From NCBI GenBank assembly GCA_026261815.1, contig JAMPIT010000575.1:37311501-37375500 (forward strand): 64,000 bases of DNA, read 5' to 3'. The DNA comes from Monarcha castaneiventris obscurior (taxonomy: Eukaryota > Chordata > Aves > Passeriformes > Monarchidae). The position numbers and the translations under genes were made by a program. Numbering within the stretch: position 1 is the first letter of the stretch; every line of letters starts with the position of its first letter. This document shows, in pieces, positions 28,755 through 40,633 of this stretch. The notes under the pieces were generated by a model. It had not been told where the DNA came from. It searched no databases and was given only the letters and a program-made list of their open reading frames with translations.

Positions 28755-28836
28755 CATGCACGACCCTTGGACCCGCGGTGTGCACGGGCGAGCACAGTAC
28801 GTGCAGTGTGCCTGAGGCTACGCTGGGGCGGGGAAG
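28755..28836. promoter_or_regulatory. Small CpG-rich patch with a GC box
   Basis: Eight CpGs in about 80 bp (cccgcggtgtgcacgggcga, tacgctggggcgggg) and an Sp1-type GGGGCGGGG at 28825-28833. An overlapping plus-strand 118-codon frame (28668-29024) has no recognisable domain. Confidence 0.3.
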
Positions 28837-30388
28837 GAGCATTCAGACTGTGTGGCAAAACCTCCCTTTTGCTGTCCCCTTGCTCCTCCTGTGGTCATTC
28901 CAGCTCTCCCAGCAAGCATCCGAGCATACAGCATCTGTTTCCCTCTCAATATAATCCCCCAGATCTGTGTGCGCTTCCTCCGGGCCACGGAAAATGTAGT
29001 TTAGTTTTTGTTTTTTGCATGTGAAATTAACACCTGGGATGGGATTTGCTTAACCGAATATGGACCTCTAAAAAGTCAGCATTTCTGAAGCCAGGTTCCA
29101 AAGGCTGTGAAGGGACACTTGGGTGGTTACTCTGGTGAAACATCATTATTACAGGCTTAGGCAACAGGAAATCTACTTCAGCTAAGTAGTCACCAGGGGC
29201 CAGATCTAGAAAACATCGTTTGTCTAAAATGAGACTTAGAATTTAAAGACATAAATCCACTATTGCAGTCCCAAAGCCATAAATACTTGCACACAATCCT
29301 GATGTCTCTTCAGTTTTTCAGCTCATTTGTGTTAATAGGGAACACTCACCCTGCACCAGGGTCCTGGGGGCCACTGTGGTCTACACAGGACTGATCAGCC
29401 TGGATTGTAATTCACGTATAAACTGGATGAGCTTGATCCAGGAAGGTTTCTCTGTGCATAAGGAAAACCTTCTAGATGGGTTGGGCAGCCTGCACCTTGT
29501 CATTGCCAGGCTATTTTAGAAGATGGGTGTAAGAAGAGTGGAGGGGCTCTGTCTTCGATGAAATAATGCAGTAGCTATAGCACTTACCCAGGAAGCTTAA
29601 TGTTCTCTCATCCCAAAGATTCAAGATGGCATTTCTCCCCTTCCAGGAGATGAGTGTACTAGGTTAGATGCACTATAATGATACTTTTGGTACCCTTTCT
29701 TTTATGCTGATTCTCAGTGCAAAAACAGAATTAATGATTTTCTGTAATGGAAGGAGAGGAGTAAAGCACAGCAAGCTTTGCAGAGGGAGCAAGAGAAAAT
29801 ATGAGTTTCTGTTACAGGGCTGTGAGCATTTACCTGGGAGGGCGTGTTAAAATGCTCTTCTCTACTGCTGAGGCAGCCCTGGTGTTTCTTGATGAGCCAC
29901 AATTGAATTAACACAGCCAACCTAAAACTGGAGAATTTCCACGGTGAGACTCACCATCGAAAAGCTCCACCAAAGACCGGTGATCCAGTTTAAGCTTTCT
30001 CTCAGAGACAATAAATTCTAGATACTTTGTTTTGCTTTGGTGCAGTACTTGTAGCAGGAACCAGATAATTTGTTTCATTGTGGTTCTACACATGCCTTGG
30101 GGTTTGAGTTGGGTGTTCTCTGAGGTGGAGGGATGTAAGGTGTTGGATTCAAACCCCAGACTATCAGGAGCTCAGGACTGGCCATCTCTGCTGGTGTCCC
30201 CTGGTACTGAGGCTTCGACCTGCTGTCATGGGTAGATCCACCACCACTGGCCTCAGCCTGATGCGCCTCCCCTGTGTACAGATGGGGATTTTTTTCTGAA
30301 ATCTGTAACAACTTATATCAAATTAATATAATTGAGACCTGTACTCTTCTGTTAATTTTTGTTGAAATCACCTTATAAATATAATAGA

Positions 30389-30440
30389 GGGCTTTTACCA
30401 GGCAGTGCAAAAATAATCGTGGGCTTTTCAGGCAGTGCAA
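30389..30440 (+). repeat. Local imperfect direct duplication of about 22 bp
   Basis: gggcttttaccaggcagtgc at 30389 and gggcttttcaggcagtgcaa at 30421 are separated by 10 bp; the second copy lacks two bases. Confidence 0.8.
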
Positions 30441-30968
30441 TTTTGTCATCATGTTACCTCAGAAAAATAGGCTGAACTAAGGGTACATTATGAGTGAACA
30501 TCAGTCTGCCTGTGACACTTGGATGTCAGCAAGAGAAGGGTGGTGGATTTTACATCATGGTTTAGTTACTACAGCTAGAATCCATTAAGTTTCATTACCA
30601 ATTTTGATTTGATGTGATGATTTGACCCTGGCGGTCAAATCCTGTAAATAAAGCAATGTGAGTTTACCTAAATTTCTTCCTGACAGGAGCACTCAGTTGT
30701 AGCATTATGACCTATTATCTAACATTACTGTTCAGTGATGGTTCAGGAAAAGAATCTCCTTGCAGATATAATTTATTACATCTTGCTAAATTCTTTGAGT
30801 GACATTCAGGCTTAAAGAGAGCCAATTACACTGCTTCTCACAATAGGCATATCCGTTTGCAGAGCCTTTTAATAGTACTTAAGATTTCTTGACTGCATTT
30901 GTCTTTTGTCTGTGAAGCTTGCTTTCAATGTCACTTCCACTCTGCTGCTGGAGATAATCTCTGGCATC

Positions 30969-31024
30969 ACACTTTTCCTTTCACTCCTCATACCCCACTC
31001 CCTCTACCTCGACTTTTCTCGCAG
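30969..31024 (+). other. Strong acceptor-like site without a recognised exon
   Basis: A pyrimidine tract of about 50 nt (cttttcctttcactcctcat … tctacctcgacttttctcg) ends in CAG at 31022-31024. Joined in phase 1 to the FAT3 frame the following bases read Glu-Ile-Ala-Gly-Gly then TGA, so inclusion would truncate the protein. I see no good GTRAGT donor within the next 120 bp. Confidence 0.4.
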
Positions 31025-31937
31025 AAATTGCCGGCGGCTGAGGAGTGTCAGCCATGGCTGTAGCTTCAGGAGCCTGAAGCAGTTATAAGAAGAGTCAGGA
31101 CCATGAAGGCACCTTGCACCATTGCAGCCCCCTTGGTACAGCCCTTGTTAAAACCTCAGTTCACCTGCCCTGTCGCTGACACCAGTTGTCATCAGTTGGC
31201 TGACTTCAGGCTGGCTGACTCTGTGTCTTCCTCTCTCATCAGCTGCTCGATAGCTTGCTGATCTGTTTTGTTTGCAGTGTGATAGGTTTGAGCATACTGT
31301 ATTATTTATAAATGTTTGGTAATTTTCTGTGTCACTGATGTATTCTTTGGGGCTGCTTCAGTCTTTCAAAAACAGGCTTAGCACAGCGTCTTTCTCACAG
31401 CATTGCAGCAGCATTCCCAGCCGGTTACTCTATGTACTTGCTTCCACTTGATGCAGTTTTAAAAATGTTCTTGAGAGTTTGTGCTGAGTGTTTAATTAAA
31501 ATTTCATGAGGATGCTTGGTCTAATTCTCATCCAAATTACAATAGCATGAATGGGAAGTGGCCACAGAGGAGTCAGCAGAGTTAGGGTAGTGTAAGATTG
31601 GAGAATGAGGGCTGTTGTCGTCAGTTACATTGCCACACAGTAAATCTTACTGAAGGTTTTCCCTCCAAAATGTAACAATTGAAACTAAATTTTTTGTCCA
31701 TTCACTTTTCCAGTGTTTTTATTACTAAATTTACTGTATTCATATTAATGCCTCAGAGTCCAGTCTTGAGATATGCTGACCCCCTACAGTTTTCTCAAAC
31801 TTCCATCTCATGTTTTGGACCTGAATCAATAAAGATTGCCTGCAGTGTATTCTGCATTATGCAAGCATTAAGAGATCTTCAGAGAAAGGAGGAGTAGTGC
31901 CTCCTAACCCCTAGTTTTGTCCCTTTTGTAAAGATAG

Positions 31938-32094
31938 GTTCACAGTCCCCATCCCTGGAAGTGTTCAAGGCCAGGCTGGATGGGGCTTTAAGCAACCTGG
32001 TCTAGTAGGTGTTCCTGTCTGTGGCAGGGGGCTTGGAATTAAGTGTTCTTTAAGGTCCCTTCCAACCCAAACAATTTTATGATTCTGTGGTTCT
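31938..32094 (+). mobile_element. CR1 LINE 3' end
   Basis: It reads ccatccctggaagtgttcaa, ggccaggctggatggggctt, then 'aaggtcccttccaacccaaa' and ends ttatgattctgtggttct. This is the classic CR1 3' end with octamer tail. The 5' end is truncated. Confidence 0.92.
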
Positions 32095-33865
32095 TTTCAG
32101 ACCTCAGTGGCTCTGGGACAGAGCCACCCTGACACGGTTGCAGAACAGAAGACCTGCACAATAGCTATAGCTCAGGCTGTTATCAGTCTGCCTTTTTGCT
32201 TTTCTCCACCTTTTCCGTACTGTCCAGGCAGATGCAAATATAATTACAACTTTTAATAGAGATCTAGTGAGCTACTGATTGCGAGCTACATGACAGATCC
32301 TTCACTTTCATAGGTGCAAGCATAAATTACTTTATGTCCTCCTGAAAAACAAAAAAATTGGTTGATGTAGATACAGGTAACTCACTTTTTTGCATCCTAA
32401 TGTGTGTGTGTGAGAGAGAAGAAAAATACTCCGTGCAAAAACTGAAAAACAAGATGCGTAGATACAGAAGCTCAAAGTCGAATTTGTGTAAATCCTCCCT
32501 ATTGGTTCATCATGGATGTTACATTTCACTGAATTGCTGCTGTGGTGTCTTCAAAGAGTTGGTAGTTAATTTTACTTTATGTATGCCATTCCTGTCTTTA
32601 ATGTAAACTGCATCTTATCCACGGATAGGGAAAGTTCTCTTCCCTGGGTTGAGGATAGACTTTTGGTAACTTTTCTTCATAGTCCAGTGGTTTAGTTGAA
32701 AAAGATGATGTGACACAATGATACTGTCCACTAAAAACCAGTACTGTCAAAATGACACATTAACCTCCTAATTTTGCTGTTAACAAGTATACATGTGAAG
32801 ATATATTAATGGCACAGGGATTTTTCATGATCTTTGTAACCCCTGTCTGTTAAAGGGACGGCTTAGCATCTTCAAAGGAAGAAGTAGATTTCTGTAATGC
32901 TTATTTGTAAGGGCAAAATAAATTGATACACTCCTCAACTTAACTAAATAAGCAAAGAATGCATTAGGAATAAGGAGAAAAAAGATGCCCAAGAATTATG
33001 CCATAAGACCAGATGGATAAGCACAAGTACAAATCTCAGATAAACTTATGCTGAGGAAATATCTTGTTTACAAACAGGCACTGAGTAGGGTGTTTGTGGA
33101 ATTACTGGGAAGAGTTATGCTTGATCCCCAAATTTAAATAATGGCTTCTAGTTGACAGCAGCTTTGATTACTCCTTGGAGCTACCCAAGTGAAAGAGAAA
33201 CTGATGCAGTTGTCAGCCTGATCACTGACTGTCTAGACTCATCATGTTCTGACAAGTGTATCAGGTACAGATGGTTGTAAAATTTTTGTAATAGGAGAGT
33301 CAGACAGGTCTGTCTTACTCATCAGCTGCCTCACATGTAGAGAGGCCACCATCATCATTGCTTCTTGCTTTCCTCCCAACCTTGTTCAACAGAGAAGCCT
33401 GATATATTCCCCACCATCCCTACAGAGGTTGTAGCCTCAGAGCTCTGTTCTTGCATTAATTCTTTGTATGTGTACACAGATATGTTCGTATCCTTCCTGT
33501 CTGGATTCCTCTGCTTTTCTACCCGAAGAGAAGCAATAGTTTTAGCTCTTCTTCCCCATTCTACATGCTGCCCAGGTTGTCTAAAGAGAAGCAGCAGCAT
33601 CCAAATTTTCATATTGCTTCAATATGCATAAAAATCACTCAGGAACCTTCAACTTTATTATCTCCTGGTGGATTTCTTTTTTCCACTGCCAGTAGAGGTG
33701 GACACTTTTGCCTGGATCTCTCACAGCAGCATTCCCAAGCACTGGTTGTGAAGAAGTGACTCGAGCTCGAAGCCTGCTCTGCTGCAGATGGTTTTCAGCT
33801 GTAGATAGTCCTTCCCTATGAGCCAGAGATCTGGAGCCAGAGGTGTAGCCATGTGCTGGCAAAGC

Positions 33866-33917
33866 ATAGAATCACAGAATCATTCAGGCTGGAGAAGACC
33901 TCTAAGATCATCAAGTC
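33866..33917 (-). mobile_element. Short CR1 LINE 3' end, antisense
   Basis: atagaatcacagaatcattc, then aggctggagaagacctctaa and gatcatcaagtc. This is the antisense CR1 tail followed by about 40 bp of body; homology then stops abruptly. Confidence 0.85.
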
Positions 33918-34983
33918 ATCAGAGAGGAAGCATGAATTTACATCCAGTGATTGATAGGAGGGACACTGGATGTGGTAAAATCTGTACCAGAGTTCATCAT
34001 GAAAAGAGGAGTTTAGCAGATAGGACTGACTCCTAAGAGTTGTGCCCATGTGCCACATATTAACACAGAAGTATTTTCTCTCCTTATTTTAAAGTCATTA
34101 GTTTAATTCAGACCAATTATGAAAACAGTTCGTTAGGAACTTCAGTTACTTCAGTTTAGGGGCACCCAAAATGAAAAAATGATCTGATTAGAAGGTTAAG
34201 TTTTTCAGTCTTCTAAGACATTTTTAAGGTACCTTCAATTGTGGCGCCCCAGATTATTTCATCTGAAAATTAAGAATAGATGTTGAAATACTGTTTTTAC
34301 CCTTATGCTTAAGAGCCCAATAGCTCTAATTGTCCTGCCGAGCCTTAACTTCAGTTACTTACAATTCTTTCAGGTGCAGGCTTGTTTGCTTCGTAAGCTG
34401 GCTCAGAGAGAGACATTGCCAGCATTCCAGTGCACTGCTGCCATTCAAGGCTGCAGCCTTTTCTGGTTTCTAGCAACAATTTGACCTAGATGTTTCTGTG
34501 GATCTTGTATGGTTGTGGAAGAGAATGGAGCAGCTCAGCCAGTGCAAGCCTTGGTTATTGGTGATCACTCCTCTTAGCCTTTGGCTCCAATTTGCAAAGG
34601 TAGAAACATCGGCAGCACATCAATTCTTACTCCTATGCTAAGAAACATGATGAGATTTGACAGAATGGATGCAGGTGACCGATCATTTATCCCTTTGCCA
34701 AGCAGCTAGTGAGTTGATATGATAGAGCCAAAACTCCTAAGTCCAGTGTACTGTTCACCATATTCTTTCTCAGAGATGTTTTGGGGACAGGAAATACCAT
34801 TATCATGGATCCAACATCTACCCAACCTTTGCTCCTATTAGTAAAATAGGTCTTCAGTATCAGGATGGCCATGTGTGAAACTGTTCTCATAAGTGCCAGT
34901 TTAAAAAATGTGATGATTTAAATACTGCTTTCAGATCAGGTATTAACCATTTGTATAAGCAAGAAAAAATGTTTCAGAAAAAC

Positions 34984-35092
34984 ATCATAGAATCATAGAA
35001 TGTGCTGAGTTGGAAGGGACCCACCAGAGTCGAGTCCAACTCCTGGCCCTGCACAGGACACCTCAAGAAACACACCCAAGTGCCTGTTTCTC
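34984..35092 (-). mobile_element. CR1 LINE 3' end, antisense
   Basis: It opens with two tail octamers (atcatagaatcatagaat), followed by 'gagttggaagggacccacca', 'gagtccaactcctggccctg' and 'cacaggacacctcaagaaac'. This is the same subfamily as the copies at 36955 and 38048. Relatively well preserved, truncated after about 110 bp. Confidence 0.93.
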
Positions 35093-36357
35093 AGTTTTTG
35101 CTGGAAATGACACAGATTTTGTCCAGTTTTCTAAGTTGTGTCTGTAAATGAATCTTAAATTCAGTCATTTGGAGAGGATAAGAAGTATATGGTCATATTT
35201 TATTTCCATTTAATATAGTGCATATCCTTTGGAAAAATACCATCCTGTGCTACATGCACAGATACAGGCACAGTGTAGTGAGGTACAGGATCCAAGCTCC
35301 TAAGCTATGGTTGTTCTAGAAGGGGAAATTTTGGTTGTTGATATCATGGGTATAGAGAGGACGTCAGCTGCTAAGTGTTTCAACTTAGTTGTAAATTGTT
35401 TTATTATCCTTTTCTCTTTGTGATACTTGAACAATCGTCATTGCTGCAAATTGATCGTATTCCCGTATCCTGAGTTTACAGCTGAAACAGGAGAAGCGGA
35501 AGAGAGTGTATGTTGAGGAGCTGGTTAGAGGGAAGGAACTTGGACTTGTTCTTCCTGAAATATTTACTACCTTTCACAGGTTTTTTATGGGCTCCAAGAG
35601 AGATTTGAATGAGGTGTTAGGTTGAAAACTGAACTGAGAGGCTGTTCCTTATGTAGGGGAAGATGGTATAAAGGAATTAACTGTTTGACAGCTGGACTTG
35701 GACTTTTGATGGATATTTTTTACAGGAGAGTGTGAATCCCCCTGCTCCTTTCTCGGCTGCTCCAAACACAGGGTGTAGTGTGCAGAGGGTCACTGCTCGC
35801 TGTTCCATTCCTGTTCTGGGAGCAGGGGGATGAGGACTGTGTGGTGTTCTTCTCCTCCTGCCTCTGGGCTTCTCAGGGAGCCAGGGCAGAGGGATCTGTA
35901 CCAGGATGTGTTACTGTCATGGGTCCATGGTGGGTGACTGCCTGGGGACATGACAGGGAAGTATGAGGGTAAGTGGGACCCAGGAGTATGTGTCTGAGCC
36001 AGGATGCCTCCTGGAGCTGCTCTCCCTGGGGTGGAGGTTGTGTTCAAGTCCTTACTCAGGGCTTCATTTACAGGCACTATCTGGCCTATAAAAAGCCATT
36101 ATAACATAGCAAGCACTTGCCCCTAGCAACCCTCGTAGCCTTGCAGAAAGAGCTCTGAGAAATAAATTACTGCTCTTCAACATCAGCTTGCACCCACCTC
36201 ATAAACCCGTTCCTGAGCTTGGCACTGGGAAGGAAAGAAAACAGCATTCAACCAAAGACTAGAGTTTTGTGTTGTGGTTGTATTTTTACGCTAAGAGTTC
36301 AGTTATTTTTACCTAACAAACAACATTATTACCCCTATAACTCTCAGTGTGTTGGCA

Positions 36358-36591
36358 CGGGGGCTCTGCGGCGCCGGTGTCTGACAGCTTGCTAATAATG
36401 CAGCGTGGTACGAGCACGTCCCGTGCCAGCAGCGATTACTGCGAGCAGGCGGCAGCGCGATGACAGCCTTGAGAAGCGGCAAGCGCAGTCTGAGAGGTGA
36501 CATCGGAGGGAATTTCCCAATTATTTCTGCTTCGTTAGGCTTCGGGTGACGGGAAGGTCGCACAGCAAGCGCACTCCCGCCCAGAAGGTGC
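36358..36591. promoter_or_regulatory. CpG-dense islet, candidate promoter or enhancer
   Basis: About 20 CpG dinucleotides in 235 bp (for example ctgcggcgccggtg, gcggcagcgcgatgac, ttcgggtgacggg), in a region where CpG is otherwise rare. A TATAA lies at 36336-36340, about 20 bp before the islet. No repeat family is recognised. It may be unmethylated regulatory DNA or an internal promoter; neither transcription nor conservation can be judged from sequence. The minus-strand 84-codon frame here is not recognisable as a protein. Confidence 0.4.
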
Positions 36592-36954
36592 AGGTCACCT
36601 CTTTCAGGCTTCTCAAAATGGTCCCTTTATAATTAGAGGATGTGATTTAGTTTTATTATATTTTTTGAAAGATAATAAACTATTGACAGCTGAGGTTGCA
36701 GGCTGAATTTAGCCATAATCGTAACCACAGATGCTTGTGTTTTCACACAAGTAACTGTACTCATTAAGTCTTCCTGTATAAACAGCTAAAACTCAGGACT
36801 AAATTGCCAAAGGAAACCAAGACTTCTGAATACCAGCATGCTGCTGCCCAGGGTGCCTACTAAATTTATGGAATGGGCAAGGGGGGAGAGGGGAGAGCAA
36901 AGAGTGATGAGGACAGCTTTTGTGGTATTGCTGCTGACACTGAAGGATGGGATT

Positions 36955-37313
36955 AATCACAGAACATCCTGAGTTGCAAAGGCCTCACAAAGGATCATTG
37001 AGTCCAACTCCTGGGCCTGCACAGACTCTCCAAGAGTCACACCCTGTGCCTGAGAGCAGTGTCCCAACACTTCTCGAACTCTGTCAGGCTTGGTGCTGTG
37101 ACCACTTCCCTGGGAGCCTGTTCCAGTGCCAAACCACCCTCTGGTGAAGAACCTTTTCCTGATACCCAACCTACACCTCTCCTGACTCAGCTTCATGCCA
37201 TCCCCTTGTGTCCTGTCACTGGTCCCCAGAGGGAAGAGATCAATGCCTGCCTTTTGCTTCCCCTGGTGAGGAAGTTGTAGAGTGCCACAAGGTCTCCCCT
37301 CAGTCTCCTCTTG
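36955..37313 (-). mobile_element. CR1 LINE, longest 3' fragment in the window, antisense
   Basis: About 360 bp of antisense CR1: atcacagaacatcctgagtt, 'gagtccaactcctgggcctg', 'ctctgtcaggcttggtgctg', 'cctgttccagtgccaaacca', 'cccttgtgtcctgtcactgg' and 'aaggtctcccctcagtctcc'. A 180-codon open frame on the minus strand (37499 to 36957) overlaps it and is the usual accidental frame through the CR1 3' region, not a gene. Confidence 0.93.
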
Positions 37314-38047
37314 TTTAATTAGTGTCCCTGTTTCACAACTAGGCTTCTGCGCTGAGCCAGACATGCAGACGGATCTGTAGGTACTGGAAGGAGGAGGCAA
37401 TCCAGGCTGCCCAGCAGGCCCTCCTGTGTCTCTTACAGCAGAAACCTGGATTACAGGCTTAGGCAGGACACCCAGATTTACTTGGCCAAAACCAGACAAG
37501 ATGACTTTTATTCTCTGTGGTGTTTGGAATCATATAAACTGAAATATTACTACTGTTTCTGTGACAGCATAGTGTTGCCATGATGTAGGTCTCATGAAAT
37601 TACTGGAAAGGTGTGATTTTTTTCACCCTTAGATGTTTTAATGCAGAGCTTTCAAACAACTCAATTTAAGGTTGTGTATTCTGGTGGTATCATTCCTATG
37701 GAAATGGCAGTGTGGAGCAAGAATGGAGACTCAGTATCCTCTTGCAGACCCTTGTCCAATGCCAACCCTTCCTTGAGGATAAAAGGACAGACAAAAAGTG
37801 AGCTGTTCGTGCTCAGAAGCTGCTGTCATGGGTAGCTGAGTATTGAGAAAAGCAAGACAATAGAGGTATCTGCTTGCAGCCTGAGCACCCACTCATTCAA
37901 GGGCTAGCTGGGCTCTAACTTGGCTTCTTAGTCCTTCCAGGTTGGACCTATTTGTCAGGGGATGACAGTACTACGTAAACCAAATATTATCAGCCAAGAA
38001 ACCACTTCTGCAAGGAGGATTTTCAGTTGGTCACACGCCTCAAAGTT

Positions 38048-38173
38048 ACATAGAATCACAGATTCACAGAATACCCTGAGTCGGCATGGACCCACAAGGG
38101 TCACCGAAATCCAGCTCCTGGCCCTGCACAGGACACCCCCAAGAATCACACCATGTGCCTGAGAGCATTGTCC
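38048..38173 (-). mobile_element. CR1 LINE 3' end, antisense
   Basis: acatagaatcacagattcac and agaataccctgagtcggcat, then 'ccagctcctggccctgcaca', 'ggacacccccaagaatcaca' and 'gcctgagagcattgtcca'. Same subfamily as the copies at 34984 and 36955, truncated at about 125 bp. Confidence 0.93.
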
Positions 38174-39396
38174 AATATATCACTGTATAAAGCGCAGGAG
38201 AGATTGAGTGGTTTCGGGTTTTTTCCATTAAAAAATACAAGTTTGATTTTTTTGGGTGGTCAAAAATCAACATTTAAAATACCTCTTTGTTCTTTTTGAG
38301 AACAGCAGTCTAGATGCCTTTACTACAGTTTCCACTCCCCTGGGATAGAGAGCCCACTGAGACAGCTTCCTCTGAGCAGTAGGTTTTGTCTCTTTGAGGT
38401 CCTGTGAGAACTTGAACTACATCAAGGCGTGAAGAGAGACCATTAGACAGCACAGTGGGATCCTCATATCCAAACCCATAGTTTTAGAGAAAAAAAATTG
38501 AAATTAAAAACACAGTAATGAAGAGGCGTGGGTGGGTTTTGGTTGCTTTTTTTTAACAAAAAAACAACCTTCACAACTCCTGGAAAGTGAGAAAAGCACT
38601 TCCTTTGATGCCCAATTTTGTCAAAATCATTTGGGAGTGAGTCTATCACTAGTGGTGAGCAGTGTAGGAAGGTATGAAATAGCTTGATGCCAGGTAGGGT
38701 CTGGAAAAGAGCCAAATAAGACAAAAATTAAATTAAAATAACTGGAAGTAGGAACCTAAATTGTTCTTTAAATTATTTGTCCCCATCACTGTGTTGCAGG
38801 AGCATGTATGAAAAGTAACATTTTCTTTTTATCCACCCAACTGGGAGAAAAGCATTCCAGATGTGGGCATGGGGAGCTAAATGCGAAGTCTTTCGGGTGC
38901 TGTGGCTGGGAGCCAGATGTACCCAAAGCCTTAGATGCTTATGTGTACGAAACAGAGTTGAACGTGCACTCATGAGCTCTCTACATCACATGCAGACACC
39001 TAAATTCAAGTGTCCTAGTCTCAAGATGACTCTCATCTGAGGTTTTACGTTTAAAGAATTACTAATTTTTCAAACAGATCCGCTGCCTGTAAAAGAAACT
39101 TGAATTTGTGTTCTCTTCTTCTTCCCTGAGAAAAAAAACCTGAAACTCCTCATGGACATTTGCATATTTCCAGAAACCTGTTCAATATATGCCAGTTCTG
39201 TTCAGCATTTTCCATATCCATGCCTTATGTATTTCCAACATGACATGCCCTTTGTTTATCATAGTATTGCATGGCCCACTCGGACATTTGGGGAAATAGA
39301 AGCTGGTTGGAAATGAGGAGTCCGTGTGTCTAGTTGGTATCTGTGCTGTTGCAGTATTTGTAGTCAGTGCTTCAGTCTTTCCTTGCTTGTGCATTT

Positions 39397-39475
39397 CTAT
39401 GTGTTTGACCTTGAGGAAGTCACTAAGCCCCTCTGTGCCTCTGTTCCCCAATTGTCCAATGTCAGCATTGCTCCC
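39397..39475 (+). repeat. MIR-like SINE relic
   Basis: tgtttgaccttgaggaagtc, actaagcccctctgtgcctc, then tgttccccaattgtccaatg. This follows the MIR core 'gtgaccttgggcaagtcact…cctctctgtgcctcagtttcctcatctg'. MIR-type CORE-SINEs are ancient in amniotes, so heavy decay is expected. The tRNA-like head is not seen. Confidence 0.65.
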
Positions 39476-40456
39476 TCTCTGCAATGGCAGCCTATTTTTT
39501 TATTAAACCTCCTTCTATTTTTTTCTGATCAAGGAATTTCTTGTTATTTCCTGTGAGATTGTGCTAGTATTACCCAGGAAAAAAAAATTGAGTTATGTAT
39601 ATCCATTATCACTTTGATGGGTTCAGCAGCCTCTTGGCAAACCTGGTTTCAGGGAAAGAGCAATTTGGTTTTTTGTGGCTCGGAGTGAAGTTTAACCTGT
39701 GAAGAGTGCTTATGGGAGATGGGGGTGGTTTTCTGGGATTGTTTTTCCTCCCTTTGTCAAGTTGTGTACTGTGCTGGGTGCACTTTCTCCCAGGATGAGT
39801 TGACAAATAAAATACTCTGTCTAAAGCAATCTTGATGTATATCCAAACCTCTCTCCGAGTGAGGCCAAGCACTTTGGCAGCTCCTTTTTGCAGTGAGGTT
39901 CTCCAGAGCTGACAGCCGAGGCGCTGCTGAATGGGCCAGCACAGGGCTGGAGCTGATTAATGATGCAAACACAGCCCCGAGGAGCAATGCCTGAGCAAAC
40001 AGGGGTGATGTCAGCCCTAGCAACAGATGGCAGAGCCCCTTTCCCGTGCTCCACAGGCTGCTCCAGCACTCGGAGCTGGTGAATAAGGAACAATGAGGGT
40101 AGCACAGGGTTAACCGCCACTCCTATCAGCGTTTTTGTGCTGGCTTCGCTCTTTCACAGCAAAATGTCACTGGGTGAATTGATTATTTTTTTGTTTTGCT
40201 GTCCAGACGTGAGAGAAAAGTGGCCACAAGCAACTTTTAGCTCCTGGGGCCGCCTGGTAAAAGAGGCACAATAAGCATCCTTCCCGCAAATGTGGAAAAA
40301 GCAATTGAAGGTAGAGCTGTTTTGTAGAGGTTTCTGATGCTGTTGCAAATTGTTATGGGTCAGCTGCTATTTCTAACACTAACCTCAGCTGCTCAGGGTG
40401 GCTGGAAATGCCCGTGTTAATTACCATCAGGCTGAGGTCTTGTCTGTGGACACAAG

Positions 40457-40633
40457 TTGTATTGCTTTAGCTACACTGGTGTCATTAAAGCGGTACAAAT
40501 ACCCTGAAGTGAATGCAGCTACAGCGGTATAAATGAGCTTGTTTATCTCATAATCTATGCTAGTATAAAGCACCTTTATACCCATATAATTGCACTCACT
40601 GGGGGTTGTGCCAGTGTAAATGTTTTGGTACAA
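40457..40633. mobile_element. Palindromic MITE-like DNA-transposon relic
   Basis: A long imperfect palindrome centred near 40553. Inner arms 40501-40546 and 40562-40605 pair (accctgaagtgaatgcagct against the reverse complement ccccccagtgagtgcaatt…). Outer arms 40457-40483 and 40606-40633 pair (tagctacactggtgtc against tttacactggcacaa). Motifs such as 'cagcggtataaatgagcttg', 'cactgggggttgtgccagtg' and 'gtaaatgttttggtac' resemble a non-autonomous element widespread in turtles, crocodilians and birds. I cannot assign the family with certainty. No transposase is present. Confidence 0.6.

Larger units (their letters stand above)
22011..31937. other. Intron segment with old CR1 pieces and pseudo-splice sites
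   Basis: Apart from the separately listed CR1 remnants, CpG patch, acceptor-like tracts and local duplication, I see unique intronic DNA. The 135-codon minus frame at 22493-22086 is unrecognised. At 23366-23432 an ACCACAAAA-rich run faces a GGTTTTGTG-rich run and could fold back imperfectly. Confidence 0.5.
32095..36357. other. Intron segment, nothing coding seen
   Basis: Holds two antisense CR1 ends (33.9 and 35.0 kb). A short TG/GA run occurs at 32401-32418. No other structure recognised. Confidence 0.5.

Noticed and set aside
34605..34630. atcggcagcacatcaattc as a U6 snRNA pseudogene
   Set aside because: Only about 12 bases resemble U6 and the following sequence does not continue the match.
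36121..36131. CTAGCAAC motifs (also near 40016 and 57340) as RFX half-sites
   Set aside because: An 8-mer is expected about twice by chance on both strands of 64 kb, so three copies are not notable.
36957..37499. 180-codon minus-strand open frame
   Set aside because: It overlaps an antisense CR1 3' region; frames of this kind recur wherever that repeat lies.
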